A stretch of DNA of 64,000 nt from Tepidicaulis marinus (lineage in GTDB: Bacteria > Pseudomonadota > Alphaproteobacteria > Parvibaculales > Parvibaculaceae). Below, piece by piece: positions 45,985 through 55,035 of the stretch. The position numbers and the translations under genes are program-made. Where the stretch lies: positions 1-64,000 of the forward strand of contig NZ_BBIO01000017.1 in NCBI RefSeq assembly GCF_000739695.1, given 5' to 3'. Within the stretch, counting starts at the first letter, position 1. The number at the start of each line of letters is the position of its first letter. The notes under the pieces were generated by a model. It was given only the letters and a program-made list of their open reading frames with translations. It made no database searches and had not been told where the DNA came from.

Positions 45985-47097
45985 ATGAGTAAGGAGCGGG
46001 AAAAGAAGATCGCGGCTTTCCTGAATAAAGCCGGTTGGGGCCGGGCCGCTCGCGCGCCGCTCGCAGGCGATGCCTCGACCCGCGCCTATGAGCGCCTTTC
46101 GGGCCCTGAAGGGCCCGCCGTGCTGATGAACGCTCCGGCAGGCCCCGACGGGCCGCCGCTGGAAGGCAGCCGCAAAGCCTATTCCGCCATTGCCCATCTG
46201 GCAGAAGATTGCCGCCCTTTCGTCGCGGTGGGCGAGCACTTGCGCGCGCTCGGTCTTTCCGCCCCGCGCCTTTTGGCTCATGACATGGAAGCAGGGCTTC
46301 TGCTTCTGGAAGATCTCGGCGATGACCTTTACGGGAAAGCCATTGAAACGGGCAAAGCGGGCGATGGCACGCGACTCGATGAGCTTTACCGCGCCGCCAT
46401 CGACGCGCTTCTTCTGCTGCATCAGGCAAGTACGCCCGCTGCCTTGCCGCTGCCGGGTGGCAGCACTTACAAAGTGCCCTCTTACGATGACGCCGCGCTT
46501 GCCATCGAAACCGAGCTTCTGACCGACTGGTATATCCCGGTGAAAAAAGGCACGGCGCTGGCAGCGGAGGAAAAAGACATCTACCGCGGGCTTTGGAAAA
46601 AGCTTTTCCCGAAAGCTGTAATCGGCGCGCCCGTTCTGGTGCTGCGCGATTATCACTCGCCCAACCTGCTTTGGCTCGGAGAAAGAGAAGGCGCGGCAAG
46701 GGCCGGCATGCTCGATTATCAGGACGCGCAGGCGGGCTCGCGCGCCTATGATCTTGTCTCGCTTCTGCAGGATGCGCGCAAAGACGTGCCCGAGGCGCGC
46801 GAAGAGGAGATGCTTGCCTATTACATCGATCGGGCGGGCAAAGCCGACACCAGCTTCGATGAAGAAGCTTTCCGCGCCGCCTATGCGGTGCTGGGCGCGC
46901 AGCGCAATGCCAAGATCATGGGGATTTTCGTCCGGCTTTGGAGAAGGGACGGCAAGCCCGGTTACCTCGCCCATTTGCCGCGCGTTTCCGCTTATCTCGA
47001 GCGGGATTTGCGCCATCCGGTCTTGAGCGAGATGAAGGCCTGGCTCGACACGCATGTGCCCGCGGCGCTGCGGAAAGAAATTCTGCAGGCGGAGTAA
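45985..47097 (+). CDS. amgK: N-acetylmuramate/N-acetylglucosamine kinase AmgK
   Basis: A 370-residue aminoglycoside-phosphotransferase-fold kinase: GDASTRAYERLSGPEGPAVL near the N-terminus, the catalytic loop LRDYHSPNLLWL and the metal-binding LDYQDAQAG. In Pseudomonas and alphaproteobacteria this gene, next to the uridylyltransferase MurU, phosphorylates MurNAc at C1 in cell-wall recycling, bypassing de novo UDP-MurNAc synthesis. It starts 2 bases after tsaE, with AGGAG inside the tsaE end, and is followed after 3 bases by murU. Confidence 0.88.
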   Translation: MSKEREKKIAAFLNKAGWGRAARAPLAGDASTRAYERLSGPEGPAVLMNAPAGPDGPPLEGSRKAYSAIAHLAEDCRPFVAVGEHLRALGLSAPRLLAHDMEAGLLLLEDLGDDLYGKAIETGKAGDGTRLDELYRAAIDALLLLHQASTPAALPLPGGSTYKVPSYDDAALAIETELLTDWYIPVKKGTALAAEEKDIYRGLWKKLFPKAVIGAPVLVLRDYHSPNLLWLGEREGAARAGMLDYQDAQAGSRAYDLVSLLQDARKDVPEAREEEMLAYYIDRAGKADTSFDEEAFRAAYAVLGAQRNAKIMGIFVRLWRRDGKPGYLAHLPRVSAYLERDLRHPVLSEMKAWLDTHVPAALRKEILQAE

Positions 47098-47100
47098 GAG

Positions 47101-47814
47101 ATGAGCGACATCAGCCGCGCGATGATCATGGCGGCGGGCATGGGAAATCGCATGCGCCCGCTTACCGACAAAATGCCGAAACCGCTCGTGCCCTTTCTCG
47201 GCAAGCCGCTGATCGACCATGCGCTGGATAAGCTCGCTGCCGCTGGGGTGAGCGACGTCATCGTCAATCTTCACTATAAAGCGGAAATGCTGGAAGCCCA
47301 TTTGAAAGGGCGCGCCTGCCCGCGCATTCATTTTTCGGATGAACGGGACAAGCTGCTCGACACGGGCGGGGGGCTTAAAAAAGCCCGCCCACTGCTGGGT
47401 GAGGCGCCCATCTTCGTCATGAATTCCGACACGGTCTGGGCCGAAGGCCTGAGCCCCATCTTGGGCCGGATGAAAGCCTTTTGGGATGCGGAAAAGATGG
47501 ACGCGCTCTTGATGATGGCGCCCGCCGTCACCACGATCGGCGAGTGCCGGCGCGGCGATTTTATGATGGACGGGCTTGGCCGGCTGACGCGGCGGCGCGA
47601 GGCCCATGTCGCGCCTTTCATGTTTGCGGGCGTGCAGATTTTCCATCCCCGCCTTTTGGAGGGCGCGCCGGAAGGGGCCTTCTCCACCAATCTGCTCTGG
47701 GACAAGGCGGCGGAAGAGGGCCGTCTCTTCGGCCTGCGCCTCGATGGGGTATGGATGCATGTCGGCACGCCCGGCGATCTTGCCGAGGCCGAAGCCTTCA
47801 TGCGCGACCTTTAG
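47101..47814 (+). CDS. murU: N-acetylmuramate alpha-1-phosphate uridylyltransferase MurU
   Basis: A 237-residue sugar-1-phosphate nucleotidyltransferase: AAGMGNRMRPLTDKMPKPLV (G-x-G-x-R-x11-P-K signature), the metal-binding region NSDTVWAEG, and the C-terminal WMHVGTPGDLAEAE. It converts MurNAc-1-P and UTP to UDP-MurNAc, the step after AmgK, and works with it in peptidoglycan recycling. The pairing with amgK supports this name over other nucleotidyltransferases. Confidence 0.9.
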   Translation: MSDISRAMIMAAGMGNRMRPLTDKMPKPLVPFLGKPLIDHALDKLAAAGVSDVIVNLHYKAEMLEAHLKGRACPRIHFSDERDKLLDTGGGLKKARPLLGEAPIFVMNSDTVWAEGLSPILGRMKAFWDAEKMDALLMMAPAVTTIGECRRGDFMMDGLGRLTRRREAHVAPFMFAGVQIFHPRLLEGAPEGAFSTNLLWDKAAEEGRLFGLRLDGVWMHVGTPGDLAEAEAFMRDL

Positions 47815-47838
47815 GCCCGTCCGCGCTAGACTGGCATC

Positions 47839-50800
47839 ATGGCACCTTCATCCCGCAAAGCCGCGCCCGCTCTTTTCACGATGCCCTCCGGGCTCGCCTT
47901 TGCCGATGTGATGGCGCGGGCCCTGAGCGAGGATGCATCGCTCGGCGGGCGCTTTGACGGGGCGGCGCTTGCCGACATCACGATCCTCTTGCCGACGCGG
48001 CGCGCGGTGCGCACGCTTTCGGAAGCCTTTCTGCGCCAGTCGGGTGGGCGGGCGATGATCCTGCCATCCATCCGTCCCATGGGCGATGTCGATGAAGAAG
48101 AAATGCTGCTCGATCCGGGCTTCAGCTTCCGCGAGGAAGGCGCCGCCTTCGGCGCCGAGCTGCCGCCTGCCATGGAAAGCCTCTCACGGCAGATCGTACT
48201 CACGAAACTCATCAATGCCTGGGGGGAGGTGAACCCCGATGCAGGCGCGATGAGCGCAGGCCAGGCGGCGGCGCTCGCAGGCGATCTTGGCCGCTTTCTC
48301 GATGCGGTGGAAACCGAAGGCGTGGAGCTTTCCGCGCTGCAGGATCTCGTGCCCGGCGATTATGCGCAGAACTGGCAGATCACGCTCGAGTTTCTGCAAA
48401 TCATCACCCGCTACTGGCCGGATATTCTCGCCGACAAAGGGCTGATCGATCCGGCCCGCCGGCGCACCTTGCTGCTCGAAGCGCAGGCTGCGGCCTGGGC
48501 CGCAAAGCCGCCGCAAGGCCCGGTTATTGCAGCAGGTTCCACGGGCTCGGTGCCTGCGTCTGCCAAACTTCTCTCCGTTATTGCGGGCCTGCCGCAAGGG
48601 GCGGTGGTGCTGCCGGGGCTCGATCTTGACCTGGCACCGGAGGCCTGGGAGGCGGTCGGCGAATCTCATCCTCAATTCGGCATGAAGCAATTGCTTGAGC
48701 GCCTTGGCGCGGGCCGGGACGATGTGGCGCTCTGGCCGGGCGCGCAAACCGCCGCCGCTGAGAAAAACGCTGCAAGGGCCCGGCTCTTGAACGAAGCTTT
48801 GCGCCCCGCCGAGGCAACGGATGGTTGGCGCGCCGTGCTGGCGGCCGAGGGCAAAGACATAGCGGGCGCGCTTGAGGGGCTGCACCTCATCGAAGCGGCG
48901 AATGCGCGCGAGGAGGCGCTTGCCATTGCGCTTATCCTGCGCTCGGTGCTGGAAGAAAAAGAAAAGACGGCGGCGCTCGTCACCCCGGACCGCTCCCTTG
49001 CCCGGCGCGTTGCTGCCGAGCTTGCCCGCTGGGGCATCGAAGTGGACGATTCCTCCGGTGTGCCATTGGCAGAAACGCCGGTCTTTATTTTCCTCCGCTT
49101 GCTGCTCGAGGCGGTGGAAGAAGACTTCGCGCCGGTGCCGCTTCTCTCGCTCCTCAAACACCCCCTTGCCGCAGCGGGCATGGCGCCCGGCGATTTCCGC
49201 GCCGATGTGCGCCGCCTTGAACGCGCGCTCCTGCGCGGCCCCCGCCCGGCGCCGGGGCTTGAGGGGCTGGAGCTTGCGTTGAACGCATACGAAGAAGAAC
49301 GCAAGCGGGACGAGCCGCGCCTGCGCGCGCTCATTGCCCAGTTGAAAGAAGCCACCGCGCCGCTTTTGCAGCTTCCGCTTTTTGAAAAACAGGAGGCGGG
49401 CGCGCTCCTGAGCGCGTTTCTTGGAGCAGCAGAGGCTTTGGCCGCGCGCGATGAAGTAGAAGGCGCGGCCCGGCTTTGGGCCGGGGATGACGGGGAAGCA
49501 GCCGCCGCCTTTTTTGCCGCGCTGATGGAAGCGGCGAACGAAGCCCCCGCCCTTGCGCCTGCGGGCCTGCGCGCTTTCATGGAAAGCCTGGCGCTTGGGC
49601 GTGTGGTGCGTCCGCGCTTCGGGCGCCATCCCCGCCTCATGATCCTCGGGCCCTTGGAAGCGCGTCTTCAGCAGGCGGACTGTCTTATTCTCGGCGGGCT
49701 CAATGAAGGGGTGTGGCCGGCAGAAACGAAAGTCGATCCCTGGCTCAGCCGGCCCATGCGCCGCAATCTCGGTCTTTATTCGCCCGAACGGCGGATCGGC
49801 CTTTCCGCTCATGACTTTGTGCAGGCCGCTGCCTGTCCGCGGGTTTTTCTGACGCGGGCGCTGAAAGTGGAAGGCGCGCCCGCCGTTCCCTCGCGCTGGC
49901 TCTTGCGGCTTGAAAGTTTTCTGAAAGGCGCCGGGATAGACGGATTGCCGCTTGCACAGAAGTGGACGCATTGGGCCCGGGAAATCGATGTGCCATCCGC
50001 CCGCCAGGCGGCATTGCCGCCGCGCCCGGCGCCGCCGCTTCATGCAAGGCCCGATAGGCTCTCGGTGACGGATGTGGAAACCCTCATCCGCGATCCTTAT
50101 GCCTTTTATGCACGCCGTGTTCTGGGGCTGAAAGCGCTCGATGCCATCGACGATTTTGCGCCCGCGCGGGACAGAGGCATCCTCATTCACCGCGCGCTCG
50201 ACACATTCGTGAAGCGCTATCCCGAAACCCTGCCGGAGAATATCGAAGAGGTGCTTCTGGAAATCGGCGAGGAAGTTTTCGCCGATGCGCCGGACAGGCC
50301 CGAGGTCATTGCCTTCTGGCAGCCGCGTTATGAGCAGATCGCCCGCTTTCTTGCCTCGGCGGAACCTGAATTGCGGCAGGATGTGCTCAAGGCTTATGGC
50401 GAGATCGAAGGCATGCTGGAAATCGGCGGGCTGAAACGGCCCGTCAGTCTTCATGCCCGCGCCGACCGGATCGATGTGAAGCGCTCCGGCGCGCTTCACA
50501 TCATGGATTACAAGACGGGCGGCGTGCCGAGCGCGGCGCAAGTGGAAAGCGGGCTTTCCCCGCAGCTTTCCCTTGAAGCGGCCATGGCCGAAGCGGGCGG
50601 CTTCGAAAACGTTCCGAAAGGCCCTGTGGAAACGCTCACCTATCTGCATCTGGCGGGCGGCGAGCAGGGCGGGGCAGTGAAAAAGATCACCGAAGAAGGC
50701 AGTCGCTTGGCTGCGGAGGCGCTGGGCGGGCTCAAGGGTTTGCTGGCCTCTTACGAAAACGAAAGCCTGCCTTATCTCTCCCGCCCCCGCGTGCAATTTA

Positions 50801-50877
50801 TCGGGCGCTATAGCGATTACGATCATCTGGCGCGGGTGAAAGAATGGTCCGCCTCGGATGGGGAGGAGGGCGCATGA
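47839..50877 (+). CDS. addB: Double-strand break repair protein AddB
   Basis: A 1012-residue alphaproteobacterial-type AddB. The N-terminal half is helicase-like (DITILLPTRRAVRTLSEAFL, GSTGSVPASAKLLSVIAGLP) with a degenerate P-loop. Later segments (LGPLEARLQQADCLILGGLN, WPAETKVDPWLSRPMRRNLG, PERRIGLSAHDFVQAA) are family typical. The C-terminal RecB-type nuclease has LHIMDYKTGG. AddB pairs with AddA to resect ends and recognise regulatory sequences during recombination repair. Its TGA overlaps the addA ATG (ATGA). Confidence 0.95.
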   Translation: MAPSSRKAAPALFTMPSGLAFADVMARALSEDASLGGRFDGAALADITILLPTRRAVRTLSEAFLRQSGGRAMILPSIRPMGDVDEEEMLLDPGFSFREEGAAFGAELPPAMESLSRQIVLTKLINAWGEVNPDAGAMSAGQAAALAGDLGRFLDAVETEGVELSALQDLVPGDYAQNWQITLEFLQIITRYWPDILADKGLIDPARRRTLLLEAQAAAWAAKPPQGPVIAAGSTGSVPASAKLLSVIAGLPQGAVVLPGLDLDLAPEAWEAVGESHPQFGMKQLLERLGAGRDDVALWPGAQTAAAEKNAARARLLNEALRPAEATDGWRAVLAAEGKDIAGALEGLHLIEAANAREEALAIALILRSVLEEKEKTAALVTPDRSLARRVAAELARWGIEVDDSSGVPLAETPVFIFLRLLLEAVEEDFAPVPLLSLLKHPLAAAGMAPGDFRADVRRLERALLRGPRPAPGLEGLELALNAYEEERKRDEPRLRALIAQLKEATAPLLQLPLFEKQEAGALLSAFLGAAEALAARDEVEGAARLWAGDDGEAAAAFFAALMEAANEAPALAPAGLRAFMESLALGRVVRPRFGRHPRLMILGPLEARLQQADCLILGGLNEGVWPAETKVDPWLSRPMRRNLGLYSPERRIGLSAHDFVQAAACPRVFLTRALKVEGAPAVPSRWLLRLESFLKGAGIDGLPLAQKWTHWAREIDVPSARQAALPPRPAPPLHARPDRLSVTDVETLIRDPYAFYARRVLGLKALDAIDDFAPARDRGILIHRALDTFVKRYPETLPENIEEVLLEIGEEVFADAPDRPEVIAFWQPRYEQIARFLASAEPELRQDVLKAYGEIEGMLEIGGLKRPVSLHARADRIDVKRSGALHIMDYKTGGVPSAAQVESGLSPQLSLEAAMAEAGGFENVPKGPVETLTYLHLAGGEQGGAVKKITEEGSRLAAEALGGLKGLLASYENESLPYLSRPRVQFIGRYSDYDHLARVKEWSASDGEEGA

Positions 50878-53800
50878 GCGGGATGAACCGGTTTGCCCAG
50901 ACGCTGGAAGACCAGCGCCGCGCTGCAGATCCCGCTGCCTCCGTCTGGGTGTCGGCGAATGCCGGGGCGGGCAAGACCCATGTGCTCATCAACCGCGTCA
51001 TCCGTCTCCTCTTAAGCGGCACGCCGCCCGAACGCATCCTGTGCCTGACCTTCACCAAAGCGGCGGCCTCTGAAATGGCGGCCCGGCTTTACCGCGAGCT
51101 CGGCTCCTGGGCGGTTCTGGAAGACGGCGCGCTTGCGCAAAAGATCGAGGCGCTCGATGGCGGCGGGGCCACTCCGGCGCGCCTTAAGGCCGCGCGGCTT
51201 TTATTTGCGCGCGCCATCGAGACGCCGGGCGGGCTTAAAATTCAGACCATCCATGCCTTTTGCGAGCGCCTGCTTGGCCGCTTTCCGCTGGAAGCGGGCG
51301 TGCCGCCCCATTTTGACATTCTGGATGAGCGCGCGACGGATGAATATATGGCTGAAGCGCAGCATGCGCTTTTGGAAGAGATCGGCGAGGACGATCTTGC
51401 AGGCCATGAAACGCCGCTGACCTTGGCGCTCTCTCATGTCAGCCGCGTTGCCGGCGAATTCGGTTTCGAAACGCTCTTCAAAGCGATTGTCGGCGAGCGC
51501 GGCCGTATCCACCGTTTCCTGGAGCGGGCAGGCGGGCTCGAAGCGGCCATTGAGCAGCTGCGCGTGGCGCTCGGCGTCAAAGAAGGGGTGAGTGAGAGGG
51601 GTCTTATTGCGGATGCGCTCTCGCGCGTGCCGCGCGCGCGGATTGGCGAGGCGGCAGACGTGCTTGCCGGCGGCACGGTGACGGACCAGAAGAAAGAAGC
51701 CATCTTCCGCGCCTTCCTTGCCGAGCGGGACGAAGCGGCGGCCTTTTCGCTTTATTGCAGCGCGTTTTTGAAGGCGACGGACGGCGAGCCTTTCAAAGAC
51801 CTGATGACGAAGAAGCTGCGCGAGGCGAACGGCGCGCTTGAAGAAGAACTGCGCGCCGAGCAATCGCGTATCCATGATCTAACCTTGGCGCTGAACGCGG
51901 TGCGCGTGGCCGAGGCGAGCGAGGCGATGCTCCGGCTCGGCGATGCGCTGCTTGCCTCTTACGAAAGCATCAAGCGCATATATGCGCGGCTCGATTATGA
52001 GGACCTCATCGAGCGGGCGCGGGCCTTGCTGACGAACCGGCAGATGACGGCCTGGGTGCTTTATAAACTCGATGGCGGGCTCGACCATATTCTCGTCGAT
52101 GAAGCGCAGGACACGAGCCCGGCGCAATGGGAAGTGATCGCGGCCCTTGCCGATGAGTTTATGTCGGGCAGCGGCGCGCGTGAGACGGTGCGGACCGTCT
52201 TTGCAGTGGGCGATGAGAAACAGTCCATCTATTCCTTTCAGGGCGCCGCGCCCGAAAAATTCTCCGCCATGCGCGCCTATTTCGAAAAGCGCGTGAAGGA
52301 AGCCGAAGGCACCTGGTCGCCGGTGCATCTGCTTCTTTCTTTCCGTTCCGTGCCGGAAGTTTTGAACGCGGTCGATCTCGTCTTTAAAGGCGAGGCGGCG
52401 CGGGCGGGCCTGAGCGCGGAAGACGATCCCGTCGCTCATTATGCCCGCCGCGAGGAAGAAGGCGGTCTTGTCGAGCTTTGGCCGCTGGAAGAACCGGAAG
52501 AGGAGGAAGAGGAAAATCCCTGGGATGCGCCGCTCGATTATCCGACAGGCTCGAGCCCGCGCGCCCGGCTTGCCGCGCGCATTGCCGATCAGGTGGCCGA
52601 ATGGCTTCAAAACGGCGAGCGGCTGCACGCCAACGGCCGGAAAATTAAGCCCGGCGACATTATGGTGCTGGTGCGCCGGCGCGATCTCTTCGTCGAGGAA
52701 ATGATCCGGGCCTTGAAAGCGCGCGCCATTCCCGTTGCCGGCGCCGACCGGATGATGCTGGCCGAGCAGATCGCGGTGATGGACCTTCTCTCCCTCGGCC
52801 GTTTCGCGCTTTTGCCCGAAGACGATCTAACGCTTGCCGAAGTGCTCAAAAGCCCGCTTATCGGTTTCAGCGAGGAAGAGCTTTTCGATCTGGCATACGG
52901 GCGCACGGTCTCGCTCTGGGGGGCGCTCATCAAGCGCGCCGAAGAAAAGCCCGTCTTTGCCAAGGCCTATGCTTATCTTTCCCATGTGCTGGCCGAAGCC
53001 GACCAGCGCCGCCCCTACGAGTTTTATGCGCGCCGGCTGATCGGCGAGCGGGGGCGGGAAAAACTTCTCGCCCGGCTCGGCGAGGATGTGAACGATCCCG
53101 TCGATGAATTTCTTTCGCTCGCCCTCCAATATGAGCAGGGCCATGCAGGCGCGCTGCAAGGCTTTTTGCACTGGATCGAAACCGGCCATGTGCAGATCAA
53201 GCGCGATCTCGATCAGGGCGCGAATGAAGTGCGGGTGATGACGGTGCATGGGGCAAAGGGGCTGGAGGCGCCCATCGTCTTTTTGCCGGATACTTGCGCG
53301 GTGCCCGCCGCCCGTTTCGATCCGGTGCTGCTGCCCGCTCAGCATCGGGGCGAGGACTTGCCGCTCTGGCCGGTGCGCAAGGCAAATGACGAGGCCTTGG
53401 CCGGCGCGGCGCGCGAAAAGGCCCGCGCGCTGCAGGGTGAGGAATATAGGCGCCTCCTTTATGTGGCGATGACGCGCGCCCGCGACCGGCTTTACGTCTG
53501 CGGGCATAAAGGCGCGAAGAAACTCCCCGATGCCTGCTGGTATGCGCTGATCCAAGAGGGGTTGAAAGACGCGCTTGAGCCGGTGGAAACGCCGCGCGGC
53601 ACCGTCTGGCGCAAGGAGGGCAAGCGCGCCGCCCCCGCCGGGGATAGCGTGACGGCTGAGGCGCTGCCGCCGCTGCCCGCCTGGGCGCATCAGCCCGCGC
53701 CCGAAGAAGCCGTGCCGCCCCGGCCCCTTGCCCCCTCGCGCTTTGAAGGGGAGGCGGGCGCCGAGCCGCCGGTTCTCTCTCCTTTGGGCGGGGACACGCA

Positions 53801-54308
53801 AAAAAGGTTCAAGCGCGGGCGCATCATTCACCGCCTGCTCGAAACCCTGCCCGAAATTGAAGCGGGAAAATGGGATGCGGCGGCGGCGCGCTTTCTTGCC
53901 GCCCCTGGCCACGATCTTTCTGAGGCTGAGCGCAAAGAAATCTGGCAGGCGGCGCGCGCGGTTTTGGAGGCGCCGGATTTCGCAGCGCTTTTCGGGCCGG
54001 GCAGCCGGGCGGAAGTGCCGGTGGTGGGCATTGTCGAAATGCCCTCGGGCCCCCTTTCTTTTGCCGGGCAGATCGACCGGCTCGTCGAGCGCGAGGGGGA
54101 AATCCTCATCGTCGATTACAAGACGAATCGCCCGGCGCCCAAAACGCCGGGTGAGGTCAGCCCGGCCTATATCGCCCAGCTTGCCGCCTACCGCGCGCTT
54201 TTGGCGCAGTCCCGCCCGGGTTTTGAGGTGCGCTGCGCCCTTTTATGGACGGATGGGCCGCGGCTTATGGAAATTCCGGCGGAAAACCTCGAAAAATATC
54301 TGCGCTGA
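50874..54308 (+). CDS. addA: Double-strand break repair helicase-nuclease AddA
   Basis: A 1144-residue UvrD/RecB-type helicase: Walker A VSANAGAGKTHVLINRVIRL, motif Ia LTFTKAAASEMAAR, Walker B HILVDEAQDTSPAQWEVI, motif III GDEKQSIYSFQGAAP, motif V VMTVHGAKGLEAPIVFLPD, motif VI LYVAMTRARDRLYV, and C-terminal nuclease motif ILIVDYKTNR. The ATG at 50874 overlaps the addB stop by 4 bases; an alternative ATG is at 50883. With AddB it forms the RecBCD-equivalent complex of this lineage. Confidence 0.96.
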   Translation: MSGMNRFAQTLEDQRRAADPAASVWVSANAGAGKTHVLINRVIRLLLSGTPPERILCLTFTKAAASEMAARLYRELGSWAVLEDGALAQKIEALDGGGATPARLKAARLLFARAIETPGGLKIQTIHAFCERLLGRFPLEAGVPPHFDILDERATDEYMAEAQHALLEEIGEDDLAGHETPLTLALSHVSRVAGEFGFETLFKAIVGERGRIHRFLERAGGLEAAIEQLRVALGVKEGVSERGLIADALSRVPRARIGEAADVLAGGTVTDQKKEAIFRAFLAERDEAAAFSLYCSAFLKATDGEPFKDLMTKKLREANGALEEELRAEQSRIHDLTLALNAVRVAEASEAMLRLGDALLASYESIKRIYARLDYEDLIERARALLTNRQMTAWVLYKLDGGLDHILVDEAQDTSPAQWEVIAALADEFMSGSGARETVRTVFAVGDEKQSIYSFQGAAPEKFSAMRAYFEKRVKEAEGTWSPVHLLLSFRSVPEVLNAVDLVFKGEAARAGLSAEDDPVAHYARREEEGGLVELWPLEEPEEEEEENPWDAPLDYPTGSSPRARLAARIADQVAEWLQNGERLHANGRKIKPGDIMVLVRRRDLFVEEMIRALKARAIPVAGADRMMLAEQIAVMDLLSLGRFALLPEDDLTLAEVLKSPLIGFSEEELFDLAYGRTVSLWGALIKRAEEKPVFAKAYAYLSHVLAEADQRRPYEFYARRLIGERGREKLLARLGEDVNDPVDEFLSLALQYEQGHAGALQGFLHWIETGHVQIKRDLDQGANEVRVMTVHGAKGLEAPIVFLPDTCAVPAARFDPVLLPAQHRGEDLPLWPVRKANDEALAGAAREKARALQGEEYRRLLYVAMTRARDRLYVCGHKGAKKLPDACWYALIQEGLKDALEPVETPRGTVWRKEGKRAAPAGDSVTAEALPPLPAWAHQPAPEEAVPPRPLAPSRFEGEAGAEPPVLSPLGGDTQKRFKRGRIIHRLLETLPEIEAGKWDAAAARFLAAPGHDLSEAERKEIWQAARAVLEAPDFAALFGPGSRAEVPVVGIVEMPSGPLSFAGQIDRLVEREGEILIVDYKTNRPAPKTPGEVSPAYIAQLAAYRALLAQSRPGFEVRCALLWTDGPRLMEIPAENLEKYLR

Positions 54309-54351
54309 GAAGCGCAAAACGGCACTATTCTCACATGCCCGTGCGCCTTCC

Positions 54352-54380
54352 TTGACGTTGGAACCTGCCATTCCTAGATT
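54352..54380 (+). promoter_or_regulatory. Sigma-70-type promoter of trxA
   Basis: TTGACG (54352-54357) and TAGATT (54375-54380) are separated by exactly 17 bases, a near-consensus housekeeping promoter. It lies 43 bases after addA and about 80 bases before trxA. The transcript would start near 54387. Confidence 0.7.
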
Positions 54381-54460
54381 TGTGGCAAGCTGAATACGAA
54401 CCGAGGCGTCTTTGCCGCGCGAAGCGGGCCGGACGTATCAGAAAGTAAAGAGGTATGAGA

Positions 54461-54781
54461 ATGGCTACCACGAAAGTAACCGACGGCAGCTTCGAATCGG
54501 ATGTGATCGATTCCTCGACGCCGGTGCTTGTCGACTTCTGGGCCGAATGGTGCGGCCCGTGCAAACAGATCGGTCCGGCTCTGGAAGAAATCGCGGCCGA
54601 TCTCGGCGGTAAAGTAACCATCGCCAAGATCAATATCGACGAGAACCCCAACACGCCGACAAAATATGGCGTGCGCGGCATCCCGACGCTGATGCTTTTC
54701 AAGGATGGCCAGGTGGCCGCGACGAAAGTGGGCGCGCTGCCGAAGGGCAAGATTCAGGAATGGATCGAAAGCTCGCTCTAA
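54461..54781 (+). CDS. trxA: Thioredoxin 1
   Basis: A 106-residue thioredoxin with [20 protein letters not shown] (active site WCGPC) and the cis-Pro region [16 protein letters not shown]. It reduces disulfides in cytoplasmic enzymes such as ribonucleotide reductase. The ATG at 54461 is chosen since AGAGG is 8 bases before it; the upstream ATG at 54455 is too close. It has its own promoter and terminator, so it is monocistronic. Confidence 0.96.
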   Translation: MATTKVTDGSFESDVIDSSTPVLVDFWAEWCGPCKQIGPALEEIAADLGGKVTIAKINIDENPNTPTKYGVRGIPTLMLFKDGQVAATKVGALPKGKIQEWIESSL

Positions 54782-54805
54782 GATTTGGAGCGCAAACGTT
54801 TAAGA

Positions 54806-54841
54806 AAGCCCGGCCTGGAAAATCAGTGCCGGGCTTTTGTT
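54806..54841 (+). terminator. Rho-independent terminator of trxA
   Basis: AAGCCCGGC (54806-54814) pairs perfectly with GCCGGGCTT (54828-54836) around a 13-base loop, continuing into TTTGTTTG. It begins 24 bases after the trxA stop. Confidence 0.88.
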
Positions 54842-54856
54842 TGTTGCAGCGTCAGT

Positions 54857-55015
54857 ATGGACCCCGGCACGTAGGCCGGGGTGACAAAAGAGTTTGCAGT
54901 GACCCCGTGCATTTCATCGGGTGAGGCTGTCACCCCGGGCTTGTCCCGGGGTCCAAGCAACCTCACCGCTTGCCGCAGCTTTCGCATGGACCCTCGCGTC
55001 GCGCGCGAGGGTGAC
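54857..55015. repeat. Cluster of palindromic intergenic repeat elements (REP-like)
   Basis: Three short GC-rich palindromes lie between trxA and folC. Element 1 (54857-54885) and element 3 (54986-55015) have the form ATGGACCC ... GGGTGAC; element 2 (54929-54955) is the inverse (GTCACCCC ... GGGGTCCA). Stems are 8 bp or more with loops of about 4-6 bases. A degenerate fourth copy (ACCCCG ... CGGGT) is near 54902-54922. Such GGACCC/GGGTGAC repeats are common between genes in alphaproteobacteria. Here the genes on both sides are convergent. Confidence 0.8.
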
Positions 55016-55035
55016 GGGAGCGAAGGCGGCAAACC

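Noticed and set aside
48184-50826. An 880-codon open frame antisense to addB
   Set aside because: It lies wholly opposite addB, which has clear motifs; long antisense frames are expected from GC-rich codon use, and the translation is low-complexity His/Arg-rich.
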